From Auanema rhodensis (taxonomy: Eukaryota > Nematoda > Chromadorea > Rhabditida > Rhabditidae): a stretch of 64,000 bases of DNA. The notes beneath the pieces are model-generated. The model was given only the letters and a program-made list of their open reading frames with translations. It did not search any database and was not told the DNA's origin. The position numbers and the translations under genes were made by a program. The stretch spans positions 12,849,638-12,913,637 of the forward strand of contig OZ059900.1 in NCBI GenBank assembly GCA_964057225.1. Direction: 5' to 3'. Below are positions 25,803 to 39,400 of this stretch, piece after piece; the stretch's first letter is position 1; each line of letters starts with the position of its first letter.

Positions 25803-26159
25803 TATCTGTTGAAGTTAATTAGGATTCCATTGTTAAGTTTACTTCAAATTTTAGTTTACTTATCATAAATTAATTCAAGTAATCAGAAGAGATTCTGATT
25901 TATTTTCACATTGATTCTTAGTTATCTTCTTAGTTACAATACTCATTCGTTAAAACTATCAATATTTAATATATTATATATGTAATAGATATACATTCAT
26001 CATAAACAATACTTTTTAACAAAATCTTTTCACAATTTATTATTTTACAGAAATCAACAACAGAAAAGAAAAATAATTTAGTCTCAATAATAAGAGTTAA
26101 AACATAACTAATATAAAACAGAAACCAAATAGTCTATAGATATGAAACATACGTGACAG

Positions 26160-29100
26160 TTATGTGTTGAAGTTAATTAGGATTCTATTGTTAGGTTTAT
26201 TTCAAATTTAGGTTTTCTTATGATAAATTAATTCAAGTAATCAGAAGAGATTCTGATTTATTTTCAAATTGATTCTTAGTTATCTTCTTAGTTACAATAC
26301 TCATTCGTTAAAACTATCAATATTTAATATATTATATATGTAATAGATATACATTCATCATAAACAATACTTTTTAACAAAATCTTTTCACAATTTATTA
26401 TTTTACAGAAATCAACAACAGAAAAGAAAAATAATTTAGTCTCAATAATAAGAGTTAAAACATAACTAATATAAAACAGAAACCAAATAGTCTATAGATA
26501 TGAAACATACGTGACAGTTATCTGTTGAAGTTAATTAGGATTCTATTGTTAGGTTTATTTCAAATTTTAGTTTACTTATCATAAATTAATTCAAGTAATC
26601 AGAAGAGATTCTGATTTATTTTCAAATTGATTTTTAGTTATCTTCTTAGTTACAATACTCATTCGTTAAAACTATCAATATTTGATATATTATATATGTA
26701 ATAGATATACATTCATCATAAACAATACTTTTTAACAAAATCTTTTCACAATTTATTATTTTACAGAAATCAACAACAGAAAAGAAAAATAATTTAGTCT
26801 CAATAATAAGAGTTAAAACATAACTAATATAAAACAGAAACCAAATAGTCTATAGATATGAAACATACGTGACAGTTATGTGTTGAAGTTAATTAGGATT
26901 CTATTGTTAGGTTTATTTCAAATTTAGGTTTTCTTATGATAAATTAATTCAAGTAATCAGAAGAGATTCTGATTTATTTTCAAATTGATTTTTAGTTATC
27001 TTCTTAGTTACAATACTCATTCGTTAAAACTATCAATATTTGATATATTATATATGTAATAGATATACATTCATCATAAACAATACTTTTAAACAAAATC
27101 TTTTCACAATTTATTATTTTACAGAAATCAACAACAGAAAAGAAAAATAATTTAGTCTCAATAATAAGAGTTAAAACATAACTAATATAAAACAGAAACC
27201 AAATAGTCTATAGATATGAAACATACGTGACAGTTATGTGTTGAAGTTAATTAGGATTCTATTGTTAGGTTTATTTCAAATTTAGGTTTTCTTATGATAA
27301 ATTAATTCAAGTAATCAGAAGAGATTCTGATTTATTTTCAAATTGATTTTTAGTTATCTTCTTAGTTACAATACTCATTCGTTAAAACTATCAATATTTG
27401 ATATATTATATATGTAATAGATATACATTCATCATAAACAATACTTTTAAACAAAATCTTTTCACAATTTATTATTTTACAGAAATCAACAACAGAAAAG
27501 AAAAATAATTTAGTCTCAATAATAAGAGTTAAAACATAACTAATATAAAACAGAAACCAAATAGTCTATAGATATGAAACATACGTGACAGTTATGTGTT
27601 GAAGTTAATTAGGATTCTATTGTTAGGTTTATTTCAAATTTTAGTTTACTTATCATAAATTAATTAAAGTAATCAGAAGAGATTCTGATTTATTTTCAAA
27701 TTGATTTTTAGTTATCTTCTTAGTTACAATACTCATTCGTTAAAACTATCAATATTTGATATATTATATATGTAATAGATATACATTCATCATAAACAAT
27801 ACTTTTTAACAAAATCTTTTCACAATTTATTATTTTACAGAAATCAACAACAGAAAAGAAAAATAATTTAGTCTCAATAATAAGAGTTAAAACATAACTA
27901 ATATAAAACAGAAACCAAATAGTCTATAGATATGAAACATACGTGACAGTTATGTGTTGAAGTTAATTAGGATTCTATTGTTAGGTTTATTTCAAATTTA
28001 GGTTTTCTTATGATAAATTAATTCAAGTAATCAGAAGAGATTCTGATTTATTTTCAATTAGATTCTTAGTTATCTTCTTAGTTACAATACTCATTCGTTG
28101 AAACTATCAATATTTAATATATTATATATGTAATAGATATACATTCATCATAAACAATACTTTTTAACAAAATCTTTTCACAATTTATTATTTTACAGAA
28201 ATCAACAACAGAAAAGAAAAATAATTTAGTCTCAATAATAAGAGTTGAAACATAACTAATATAAAACAGAAACCAAATAGTCTATAGATATGAAACATAC
28301 GTGACAGTTATCTGTTGAAGTTAATTAAGATTCTATTGTTAAGTTTACTTCAAATTTTAGTTTACTTATCATAAATTAATTCAAGTAATCAGAAGAGATT
28401 CTGATTTATTTTCAAATTGATTCTTAGTTATCTTCTTAGTTACAATACTCATTCGTTAAAACTATCAATATTTGATATATTATATATGTAATAGATATAC
28501 ATTCATCATAAACAATACTTTTTAACAAAATCTTTTCACAATTTATTATTTTACAGAAATCAACAACAGAAAAGAAAAATAATTTAGTCTCAATAATAAG
28601 AGTTAAAACATAACTAATATAAAACAGAAACCAAATAGTCTATAGATATGAAACATACGTGACAGTTATGTGTTGAAGTTAATTAGGATTCTATTGTTAG
28701 GTTTATTTCAAATTTAGGTTTTCTTATGATAAATTAATTCAAGTAATCAGAAGAGATTCTGATTTATTTTCAAATTGATTCTTAGTTATCTTCTTAGTTA
28801 CAATACTCATTCGTTAAAACTATCAATATTTAATATATTATATATGTAATAGATATACATTCATCATAAACAATACTTTTTAACAAAATCTTTTCACAAT
28901 TTATTATTTTACAGAAATCAACAACAGAAAAGAAAAATAATTTAGTCTCAATAATAAGAGTTAAAACATAACTAATATAAAACAGAAACCAAATAGTCTA
29001 TAGATATGAAACATACGTGACAGTTATGTGTTGAAGTTAATTAGGATTCTATTGTTAGGTTTATTTCAAATTTTAGTTTACTTATCATAAATTAATTCAA
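26160..29100 (-). repeat. Mixed block of B, PacI and hybrid monomers
   Basis: B-type copies recur here (about 26161, 26878, 27236, 27954, 28677) among hybrids that join B features at one end to ordinary features at the other, for example about 26520 and 27598. Several carry the private change gatttttag in place of gattcttag, and two adjacent ones share acttttaaac. One at about 27954 combines the B boundary with caattagattc. Hybrid boundaries of this kind are expected from conversion or unequal exchange between subfamilies. The last PacI site I see in the window is at 28321-28328. Confidence 0.7.
28321..28328. other. Last PacI-type site (TTAATTAA) in the window
   Basis: The PacI-type monomer variant (C24T) creates the palindrome ttaattaa. 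I see it often in the left arm and up to this site in the right arm. From here to the window end the same position reads ttaattagg or ttaaatagg, which lacks it. The site marks the edge of the older mixed domain and is a practical landmark for restriction mapping. Confidence 0.7.
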
Positions 29101-29299
29101 GTAATCAGAAGAGATTCTGATTTATTTTCAAATTGATTCTTAGTTATCTTCTTAGTTACAATACTCATTCGTTAAAACTATCAATATTTGATATATTATA
29201 TATGTAATAGATATACATTCATCATAAACAATACTTTTTAACAAAATCTTTTCACAATTTATTATTTTACAGAAATCAACAACAGAAAAGAAAAATAAT

Positions 29300-32200
29300 T
29301 TAGTCTCAATAATAAGAGTTAAAACATAACTAATATAAAACAGAAACCAAATAAGCTATAGATATGAAACATACGTGACAGTTATGTGTTGAAGTTAATT
29401 AGGATTCCATTGTTAAGTTTACTTCAAATTTTAGTTTACTTATGATAAATTAATTCAAGTAATCAGAAGAGATTCTGATTTATTTTCAATTAGATTCTTA
29501 GTTATCTTCTTAGTTACAATACTCATTCGTTAAAACTATCAATATTTGATATATTATATATGTAATAGATATACATTCATCATAAACAATACTTTTTAAC
29601 AAAATCTTTTCACAATTTATTATTTTACAGAAATCAACAACAGAAAAGAAAAATAATTTAGTCTCAATAATAAGAGTTAAAACATAACTAATATAAAACA
29701 GAAACCAAATAAGCTATAGATATGAAACATACGTGACAGTTATGTGTTGAAGTTAATTAGGATTCCATTGTTAAGTTTACTTCAAATTTTAGTTTTTTTA
29801 TCATAAATTAATTCAAGTAATCAGAAGAGATTCTGATTTATTTTCAATTAGATTCTTAGTTATCTTCTTAGTTACAATACTCATTCGTTAAAACTATCAA
29901 TATTTGATATATTATATATGTATTAGATATACATTCATCATAAACAATACTTTTTAACAAAATCTTTTCACAATTTATTATTTTACAGAAATCAACAACA
30001 GAAAAGAAAAATAATTTAGTCTCAATAATAAGAGTTAAAACATAACTAATATAAAACAGAAACCAAATAAGCTATAGATATGAAGCATACGTGACAGTTA
30101 TCTGTTGAAGTTAATTAGGATTCCATTGTTAAGTTTACTTCAAATTTTAGTTTACTTATCATAAATTAATTCAAGTAATCACAAGAGATTCTGATTTATT
30201 TTCAAATTGATTCTTAGTTATCTTCTTAGTTACAATACTCATTCGTTAAAACTATCAATATTTGATATATTATATATGTATTAGATATACATTCATCATA
30301 AACAATACTTTTTAACAAAATCTTTTCACAATTTATTATTTTACAGAAATCAACAACAGAAATGAAAAATAATTTAGTCTCAATAATAAGAGTTAAAACA
30401 TAACTAATATAAAACAGAAACCAAATAGTCTATAGATATGAAACATACGTGACAGTTAACTGTTGAAGTTAATTAGGATTCCATTGTTAAGTTTACTTCA
30501 AATTTTAGTTTACTTATTATAAATTAATTCAAGTAATCAGAAGAGATTCTGATTTATTTTCAATTAGATTCTTAGTTATCTTCTTAGTTTCAATACTCAT
30601 TCGTTAAAACTATCAATATTTGATATATTATATATGTATTAGATATAGATTCAGCATAAACAATACTTTTTAACAAAATCTTTTCACAATTTATTATTTT
30701 ACAGAAATCAACAACAGAAAAGAAAAATAATTTAGTCTCAATAATAAGAGTTAAAACATAACTAATATAAAACAGAAACCAAATAAGCTATAGATATGAA
30801 GCATACGTGACAGTTATCTGTTGAAGTTAATTAGGATTCCATTGTTAAGTTTACTTCAAATTTTAGTTTACTTATCATAAATTAATTCAAGTAATCACAA
30901 GAGATTCTGATTTATTTTCAAATTGATTCTTAGTTATCTTCTTAGTTACAATACTCATTCGTTAAAACTATCAATATTTGATATATTATATATGTAATAG
31001 ATATACATTCATCATAAACAATACTTTTTAACAAAATCTTTTCACAATTTATTATTTTACAGAAATCAACAACAGAAAAGAAAAATAATTTAGTCTCAAT
31101 AATAAGAGTTAAAACATAACTAATATAAAACAGAAACCAAATAGTCTATAGATATGAAACATACGTGACAGTTATCTGTTGAAGTTAATTAGGATTCCAT
31201 TGTTAAGTTTACTTCAAATTTTAGTTTACTTATTATAAATTAATTCAAGTAATCAGAAGAGATTCTGATTTATTTTCAATTAGATTCTTAGTTATCTTCT
31301 TAGTTACAATACTCATTCGTTAAAACTATCAATATTTGATATATTATATATGTAATAGATATACATTCATCATAAACAATACTTTTTAACAAAATCTTTT
31401 CACAATTTATTATTTTACAGAAATCAACAACAGAAAAGAAAAATAATTTAGTCTCAATAATAAGAGTTAAAACATAACTAATATAAAACAGAAACCAAAT
31501 AGTCTATAGATATGAAACATACGTGACAGTTATCTGTTGAAGTTAATTAGGATTCCATTGTTAAGTTTACTTCAAATTTTAGTTTACTTATTATAAATTA
31601 ATTCAAGTAATCAGAAGAGATTCTGATTTATTTTCAATTAGATTCTTAGTTATCTTCTTAGTTTCAATACTCATTCGTTAAAACTATCAATATTTGATAT
31701 ATTATATATGTAATAGATATACATTCATCATAAACAATACTTTTTAACAAAATCTTTTCACAATTTATTATTTTACAGAAATCAACAACAGAAAAGAAAA
31801 ATAATTTAGTCTCAATAATAAGAGTTAAAACATAACTAATATAAAACAGAAACCAAATAAGCTATAGATATGAAACATACGTGACAGTTATGTGTTGAAG
31901 TTAATTAGGATTCCATTGTTAAGTTTACTTCAAATTTTAGTTTTTTTATCATAAATTAATTCAAGTAATCAGAAGAGATTCTGATTTATTTTCAATTAGA
32001 TTCTTAGTTATCTTCTTAGTTACAATACTCATTCGTTAAAACTATCAATATTTGATATATTATATATGTAATAGATATACATTCATCATAAACAATACTT
32101 TTTAACAAAATCTTTTCACAATTTATTATTTTACAGAAATCAACAACAGAAAAGAAAAATAATTTAGTCTCAATAATAAGAGTTAAAACATAACTAATAT

Positions 32201-35200
32201 AAAACAGAAACCAAATAAGCTATAGATATGAAACATACGTGACAGTTATGTGTTGAAGTTAATTAGGATTCCATTGTTAAGTTTACTTCAAATTTTAGTT
32301 TTTTTATCATAAATTAATTCAAGTAATCAGAAGAGATTCTGATTTATTTTCAATTAGATTCTTAGTTATCTTCTTAGTTACAATACTCATTCGTTAAAAC
32401 TATCAATATTTGATATATTATATATGTAATAGATATACATTCATCATAAACAATACTTTTTAACAAAATCTTTTCACAATTTATTATTTTACAGAAATCA
32501 ACAACAGAAAAGAAAAATAATTTAGTCTCAATAATAAGAGTTAAAACATAACTAATATAAAACAGAAACCAAATAGTCTATAGATATGAAACATACGTGA
32601 CAGTTATCTGTTGAAGTTAATTAGGATTCTATTGTTAAGTTTATTTCAAATTTTAGTTCACTTATCATAAATTAATTCAAGTAATCAGAAGAGATTCTGA
32701 TTTATTTTCAATTAGATTCTTAGTTATCTTCTTAGTTTCAATACTCATTCGTTAAAACTATCAATATTTGATATATTATATATGTAATAGATATACATTC
32801 ATCATAAACAATACTTTTTAACAAAATCTTTTCACAATTTATTATTTTACAGAAATCAACAACAGAAAAGAAAAATAATTTAGTCTCAATAATAAGAGTT
32901 AAAACATAACTAATATAAAACAGAAACCAAATAAGCTATAGATATGAAGCATACGTGACAGTTATCTGTTGAAGTTAATTAGGATTCCATTGTTAGGTTT
33001 ATATCAAATTTTAGTTTACTTATCATAAATTAATTCAAGTAATCACAAGAGATTCTGATTTATTTTCAAATTGATTCTTAGTTATCTTCTTAGTTACAAT
33101 ACTCATTCGTTAAAACTATCAATATTTGATATATTATATATGTATTAGATATACATTCAGCATAAACAATACTTTTTAACAAAATCTTTTCACAATTTAT
33201 TATTTTACAGAAATCAACAACAGAAATGAAAAATAATTTAGTCTCAATAATAAGAGTTAAAACATAACTAATATAAAACAGAAACCAAATAGTCTATAGA
33301 TATGAAACATACGTGACAGTTATCTGTTGAAGTTAATTAGGATTCCATTGTTAAGTTTACTTCAAATTTTAGTTTACTTATTATAAATTAATTCAAGTAA
33401 TCAGAAGAGATTCTGATTTATTTTCAATTAGATTCTTAGTTATCTTCTTAGTTTCAAAACTCATTCGTTAAAACTATCAATATTTGATATATTATATATG
33501 TAATAGATATACATTCATCATAAACAATACTTTTTAACAAAATCTTTTCACAATTTATTATTTTACAGAAATCAACAACAGAAAAGAAAAATAATTTAGT
33601 CTCAATAATAAGAGTTAAAACATAACTAATATAAAACAGAAACCAAATAAGCTATAGATATGAAACATACGTGACAGTTATGTGTTGAAGTTAATTAGGA
33701 TTCCATTGTTAAGTTTACTTCAAATTTTAGTTTTTTTATCATAAATTAATTCAAGTAATCAGAAGAGATTCTGATTTATTTTCAATTAGATTCTTAGTTA
33801 TCTTCTTAGTTACAATACTCATTCGTTAAAACTATCAATATTTGATATATTATATATGTAATAGATATACATTCATCATAAACAATACTGTTTAACAAAA
33901 TCTTTTCACAATTTATTATTTTACAGAAATCAACAACAGAAAAGAAAAATAATTTAGTCTCAATAATAAGAGTTAAAACATAACTAATATAAAACAGAAA
34001 CCAAATAAGCTATAGATATGAAACATGCGTGACAGTTATGTGTTGAAGTTAATTAGGATTCCATTGTTAAGTTTACTTCAAATTTTAGTTTTTTTATCAT
34101 AAATTAATTCGAGTAATCAGAAGAGATTCTGATTTATTTTCAATTAGATTCTTAGTTATCTTCTTAGTTACAATACTCATTCGTTAAAACTATCAATATT
34201 TGATATATTATATATGTAATAGATATACATTCATCATAAACAATACTGTTTAACAAAATCTTTTCACAATTTATTATTTTACAGAAATCAACAACAGAAA
34301 AGAAAAATAATTTAGTCTCAATAATAAGAGTTAAAACATAACTAATATAAAACAGAAACCAAATAAGCTATAGATATGAAACATACGTGACAGTTATGTG
34401 TTGAAGTTAATTAGGATTCCATTGTTAAGTTTACTTCAAATTTTAGTTTTTTTATCATAAATTAATTCAAGTAATCAGAAGAGATTCTGATTTATTTTCA
34501 ATTAGATTCTTAGTTATCTTCTTAGTTTCAAAACTCATTCGTTAAAACTATCAATATTTGATATATTATATATGTAATAGATATACATTCATCATAAACA
34601 ATACTTTTTAACAAAATCTTTTCACAATTTATTATTTTACAGAAATCAACAACAGAAAAGAAAAATAATTTAGTCTCAATAATAAGAGTTAAAACATAAC
34701 TAATATAAAACAGAAACCAAATAAGCTATAGATATGAAACATACGTGACAGTTATGTGTTGAAGTTAATTAGGATTCCATTGTTAAGTTTACTTCAAATT
34801 TTAGTTTTTTTATCATAAATTAATTCAAGTAATCAGAAGAGATTCTGATTTATTTTCAATTAGATTCTTAGTTATCTTCTTAGTTACAATACTCATTCGT
34901 TAAAACTATCAATATTTGATATATTATATATGTAATAGATATACATTCATCATAAACAATACTTTTTAACAAAATCTTTTCACAATTTATTATTTTACAG
35001 AAATCAACAACAGAAAAGAAAAATAATTTAGTCTCAATAATAAGAGTTAAAACATAACTAATATAAAACAGAAACCAAATAGTCTATAGATATGAAACAT
35101 ACGTGACAGTTATCTGTTGAAGTTAATTAGGATTCCATTGTTAGGTTTATATCAAATTTTAGTTTACTTATCATAAATTAATTCAAGTAATCAGAAGAGA

Positions 35201-36480
35201 TTCTGATTTATTTTCAATTAGATTCTTAGTTATCTTCTTAGTTACAATACTCATTCGTTAAAACTATCAATATTTGATATATTATATATGTAATAGATAT
35301 ACATTCATCATAAACAATACTTTTTAACAAAATCTTTTCACAATTTATTATTTTACAGAAATCAACAACAGAAAAGAAAAATAATTTAGTCTCAATAATA
35401 AGAGTTAAAACATAACTAATATAAAACAGAAACCAAATAAGCTATAGATATGAAGCATACGTGACAGTTATGTGTTGAAGTTAATTAGGATTCCATTGTT
35501 AAGTTTACTTCAAATTTTAGTTTTTTTATCATAAATTAATTCAAGTAATCAGAAGAGATTCTGATTTATTTTCAAATTGATTCTTAGTTATCTTCTTAGT
35601 TACAATACTCATTCGTTAAAACTATCAATATTTGATATATTATATATGTAATAGATATACATTCATCATAAACAATACTTTTTAACAAAATCTTTTCACA
35701 ATTTATTATTTTACAGAAATCAACAACAGAAAAGAAAAATAATTTAGTCTCAATAATAAGAGTTAAAACATAACTAATATAAAACAGAAACCAAATAAGC
35801 TATAGATATGAAACATACGTGACAGTTATGTGTTGAAGTTAATTAGGATTCCATTGTTAAGTTTACTTCAAATTTTAGTTTACTTATGATAAATTAATTC
35901 AAGTAATCAGAAGAGATTCTGATTTATTTTCAATTAGATTCTTAGTTATCTTCTTAGTTACAATACTCATTCGTTAAAACTATCAATATTTGATATATTA
36001 TATATGTAATAGATATACATTCATCATAAACAATACTTTTTAACAAAATCTTTTCACAATTTATTATTTTACAGAAATCAACAACAGAAAAGAAAAATAA
36101 TTTAGTCTCAATAATAAGAGTTAAAACATAACTAATATAAAACAGAAACCAAATAAGCTATAGATATGAAACATACGTGACAGTTATGTGTTGAAGTTAA
36201 TTAGGATTCCATTGTTAAGTTTACTTCAAATTTTAGTTTACTTATTATAAATTAATTCAAGTAATCAGAAGAGATTCTGATTTATTTTCAATTAGATTCT
36301 TAGTTATCTTCTTAATTACAATACTCATTCGTTAAAACTATCAATATTTGATATATTATATATGTAATAGATATACATTCATCATAAACAATACTTTTTA
36401 ACAAAATCTTTTCACAATTTATTATTTTACAGAAATCAACAACAGAAAAGAAAAATAATTTAGTCTCAATAATAAGAGTT
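29300..36480 (-). repeat. T-subfamily domain
   Basis: From here the monomers mostly have ataagctata (in place of atagtctata), gtgttg, ttccattg and often agttttttta, together with caattagattc (A292T and T294A in direct orientation). T copies are consecutive at about 31857-32572 and 33647-35079. Intervening copies carry private clusters: gaagcat with aatcacaag and gtattagat (about 30080-30260, and again about 32930-33150), or gtttcaatact/gtttcaaaact. The repeated association of several private changes shows that multi-monomer segments were copied within this domain. Confidence 0.75.
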
Positions 36481-39400
36481 AAAACATAACTAATATAAAA
36501 CAGAAACCAAATAGTCTATAGATATGAAACATACGTGACAGTTATCTGTTGAAGTTAATTAGGATTCCATTGTTAGGTTTATATCAAATTTCAGTTTACT
36601 TATCATAAATTAATTCAAGTAATCAGAAGAGATTCTGATTTATTTTCAATTAGATTCTTAGTTATCTTCTTAGTTACAATACTCATTCGTTAAAACTATC
36701 AATATTTGATATATTATATATGTAGTAGATATACATTCATCATAAACAATACTTTTTAACAAAATCTTTTCACAATTTATTATTTTACAGAAATCAACAA
36801 CAGAAAAGAAAAATAATTTAGTCTCAATAATAAGAGTTAAAACATAACTAATATAAAACAGAAACCAAATAGTCTATAGATATGAAACATACGTGACAGT
36901 TATCTGTTGAAGTTAATTAGGATTCCATTGTTAGGTTTATATCAAATTTCAGTTTACTTATCATAAATTAATTCAAGTAATCAGAAGAGATTCTGATTTA
37001 TTTTCAATTAGATTCTTAGTTATCTTCTTAGTTACAATACTCATTCGTTAAAACTATCAATATTTGATATATTATATATGTAATAGATATACATTCATCA
37101 TAAACAATACTTTTTAACAAAATCTTTTCACAATTTATTATTTTACAGAAATCAACAACAGAAAAGAAAAATAATTTAGTCTCAATAATAAGAGTTAAAA
37201 CATAACTAATATAAAACAGAAACCAAATAGTCTATAGATATGAAACATACGTGACAGTTATCTGTTGAAGTTAAATAGGATTCCATTGTTAAGTTTACTT
37301 CAAATTTTAGTTTACTTATCATAAATTAATTCAAGTAATCAGAAGAGATTCTGATTTATTTTCAATTAGATTCTTAGTTATCTTCTTAGTTACAATACTC
37401 ATTCGTTAAAACTATCAATATTTGATATATTATATATGTAATAGATATACATTCATCATAAACAATACTTTTTAACAAAATCTTTTCACAATTTATTATT
37501 TTACAGAAATCAACAACAGAAAAGAAAAATAATTTAGTCTCAATAATAAGAGTTAAAACATAACTAATATAAAACAGAAACCAAATAAGCTATAGATATG
37601 AAACATACGTGACAGTTATCTGTTGAAGTTAATTAGGATTCCATTGTTAGGTTTATATCAAATTTCAGTTTACTTATCATAAATTAATTCAAGTAATCAG
37701 AAGAGATTCTGATTTATTTTCAATTAGATTCTTAGTTATCTTCTTAGTTACAATACTCATTCGTTAAAACTATCAATATTTGATATATTATATATGTAAT
37801 AGATATACATTCATCATAAACAATACTTTTTAACAAAATCTTTTCACAATTTATTATTTTACAGAAATCAACAACAGAAAAGAAAAATAATTTAGTCTCA
37901 ATAATAAGAGTTAAAACATAACTAATATAAAACAGAAACCAAATAGTCTATAGATATGAAACATACGTGACAGTTATCTGTTGAAGTTAAATAGGATTCC
38001 ATTGTTAAGTTTACTTCAAATTTTAGTTTACTTATCATAAATTAATTCAAGTAATCAGAAGAGATTCTGATTTATTTTCAATTAGATTCTTAGTTATCTT
38101 CTTAGTTACAATACTCATTCGTTAAAACTATCAATATTTGATATATTATATATGTAATAGATATACATTCATCATAAACAATACTTTTTAACAAAATCTT
38201 TTCACAATTTATTATTTTACAGAAATCAACAACAGAAAAGAAAAATAATTTAGTCTCAATAATAAGAGTTAAAACATAACTAATATAAAACAGAAACCAA
38301 ATAAGCTATAGATATGAAACATACGTGACAGTTATCTGTTGAAGTTAATTAGGATTCCATTGTTAGGTTTATATCAAATTTCAGTTTACTTATCATAAAT
38401 TAATTCAAGTAATCAGAAGAGATTCTGATTTATTTTCAATTAGATTCTTAGTTATCTTCTTAGTTACAATACTCATTCGTTAAAACTATCAATATTTGAT
38501 ATATTATATATGTAATAGATATACATTCATCATAAACAATACTTTTTAACAAAATCTTTTCACAATTTATTATTTTACAGAAATCAACAACAGAAAAGAA
38601 AAATAATTTAGTCTCAATAATAAGAGTTAAAACATAACTAATATAAAACAGAAACCAAATAGTCTATAGATATGAAACATACGTGACAGTTATCTGTTGA
38701 AGTTAAATAGGATTCCATTGTTAAGTTTACTTCAAATTTTAGTTTACTTATCATAAATTAATTCAAGTAATCAGAAGAGATTCTGATTTATTTTCAATTA
38801 GATTCTTAGTTATCTTCTTAGTTACAATACTCATTCGTTAAAACTATCAATATTTGATATATTATATATGTAATAGATATACATTCATCATAAACAATAC
38901 TTTTTAACAAAATCTTTTCACAATTTATTATTTTACAGAAATCAACAACAGAAAAGAAAAATAATTTAGTCTCAATAATAAGAGTTAAAACATAACTAAT
39001 ATAAAACAGAAACCAAATAGTCTATAAATATGAAACATACGTGACAGTTATCTGTTGAAGTTAAATAGGATTCCATTGTTAAGTTTACTTCAAATTTTAG
39101 TTTACTTATCATAAATTAATTCAAGTAATCAGAAGAGATTCTGATTTATTTTCAATTAGATTCTTAGTTATCTTCTTAGTTACAATACTCATTCGTTAAA
39201 ACTATCAATATTTGATATATTATATATGTAATAGATATACATTCATCATAAACAATACTTTTTAACAAAATCTTTTCACAATTTATTATTTTACAGAAAT
39301 CAACAACAGAAAAGAAAAATAATTTAGTCTCAATAATAAGAGTTAAAACATAACTAATATAAAACAGAAACCAAATAGTCTATAAATATGAAACATACGT

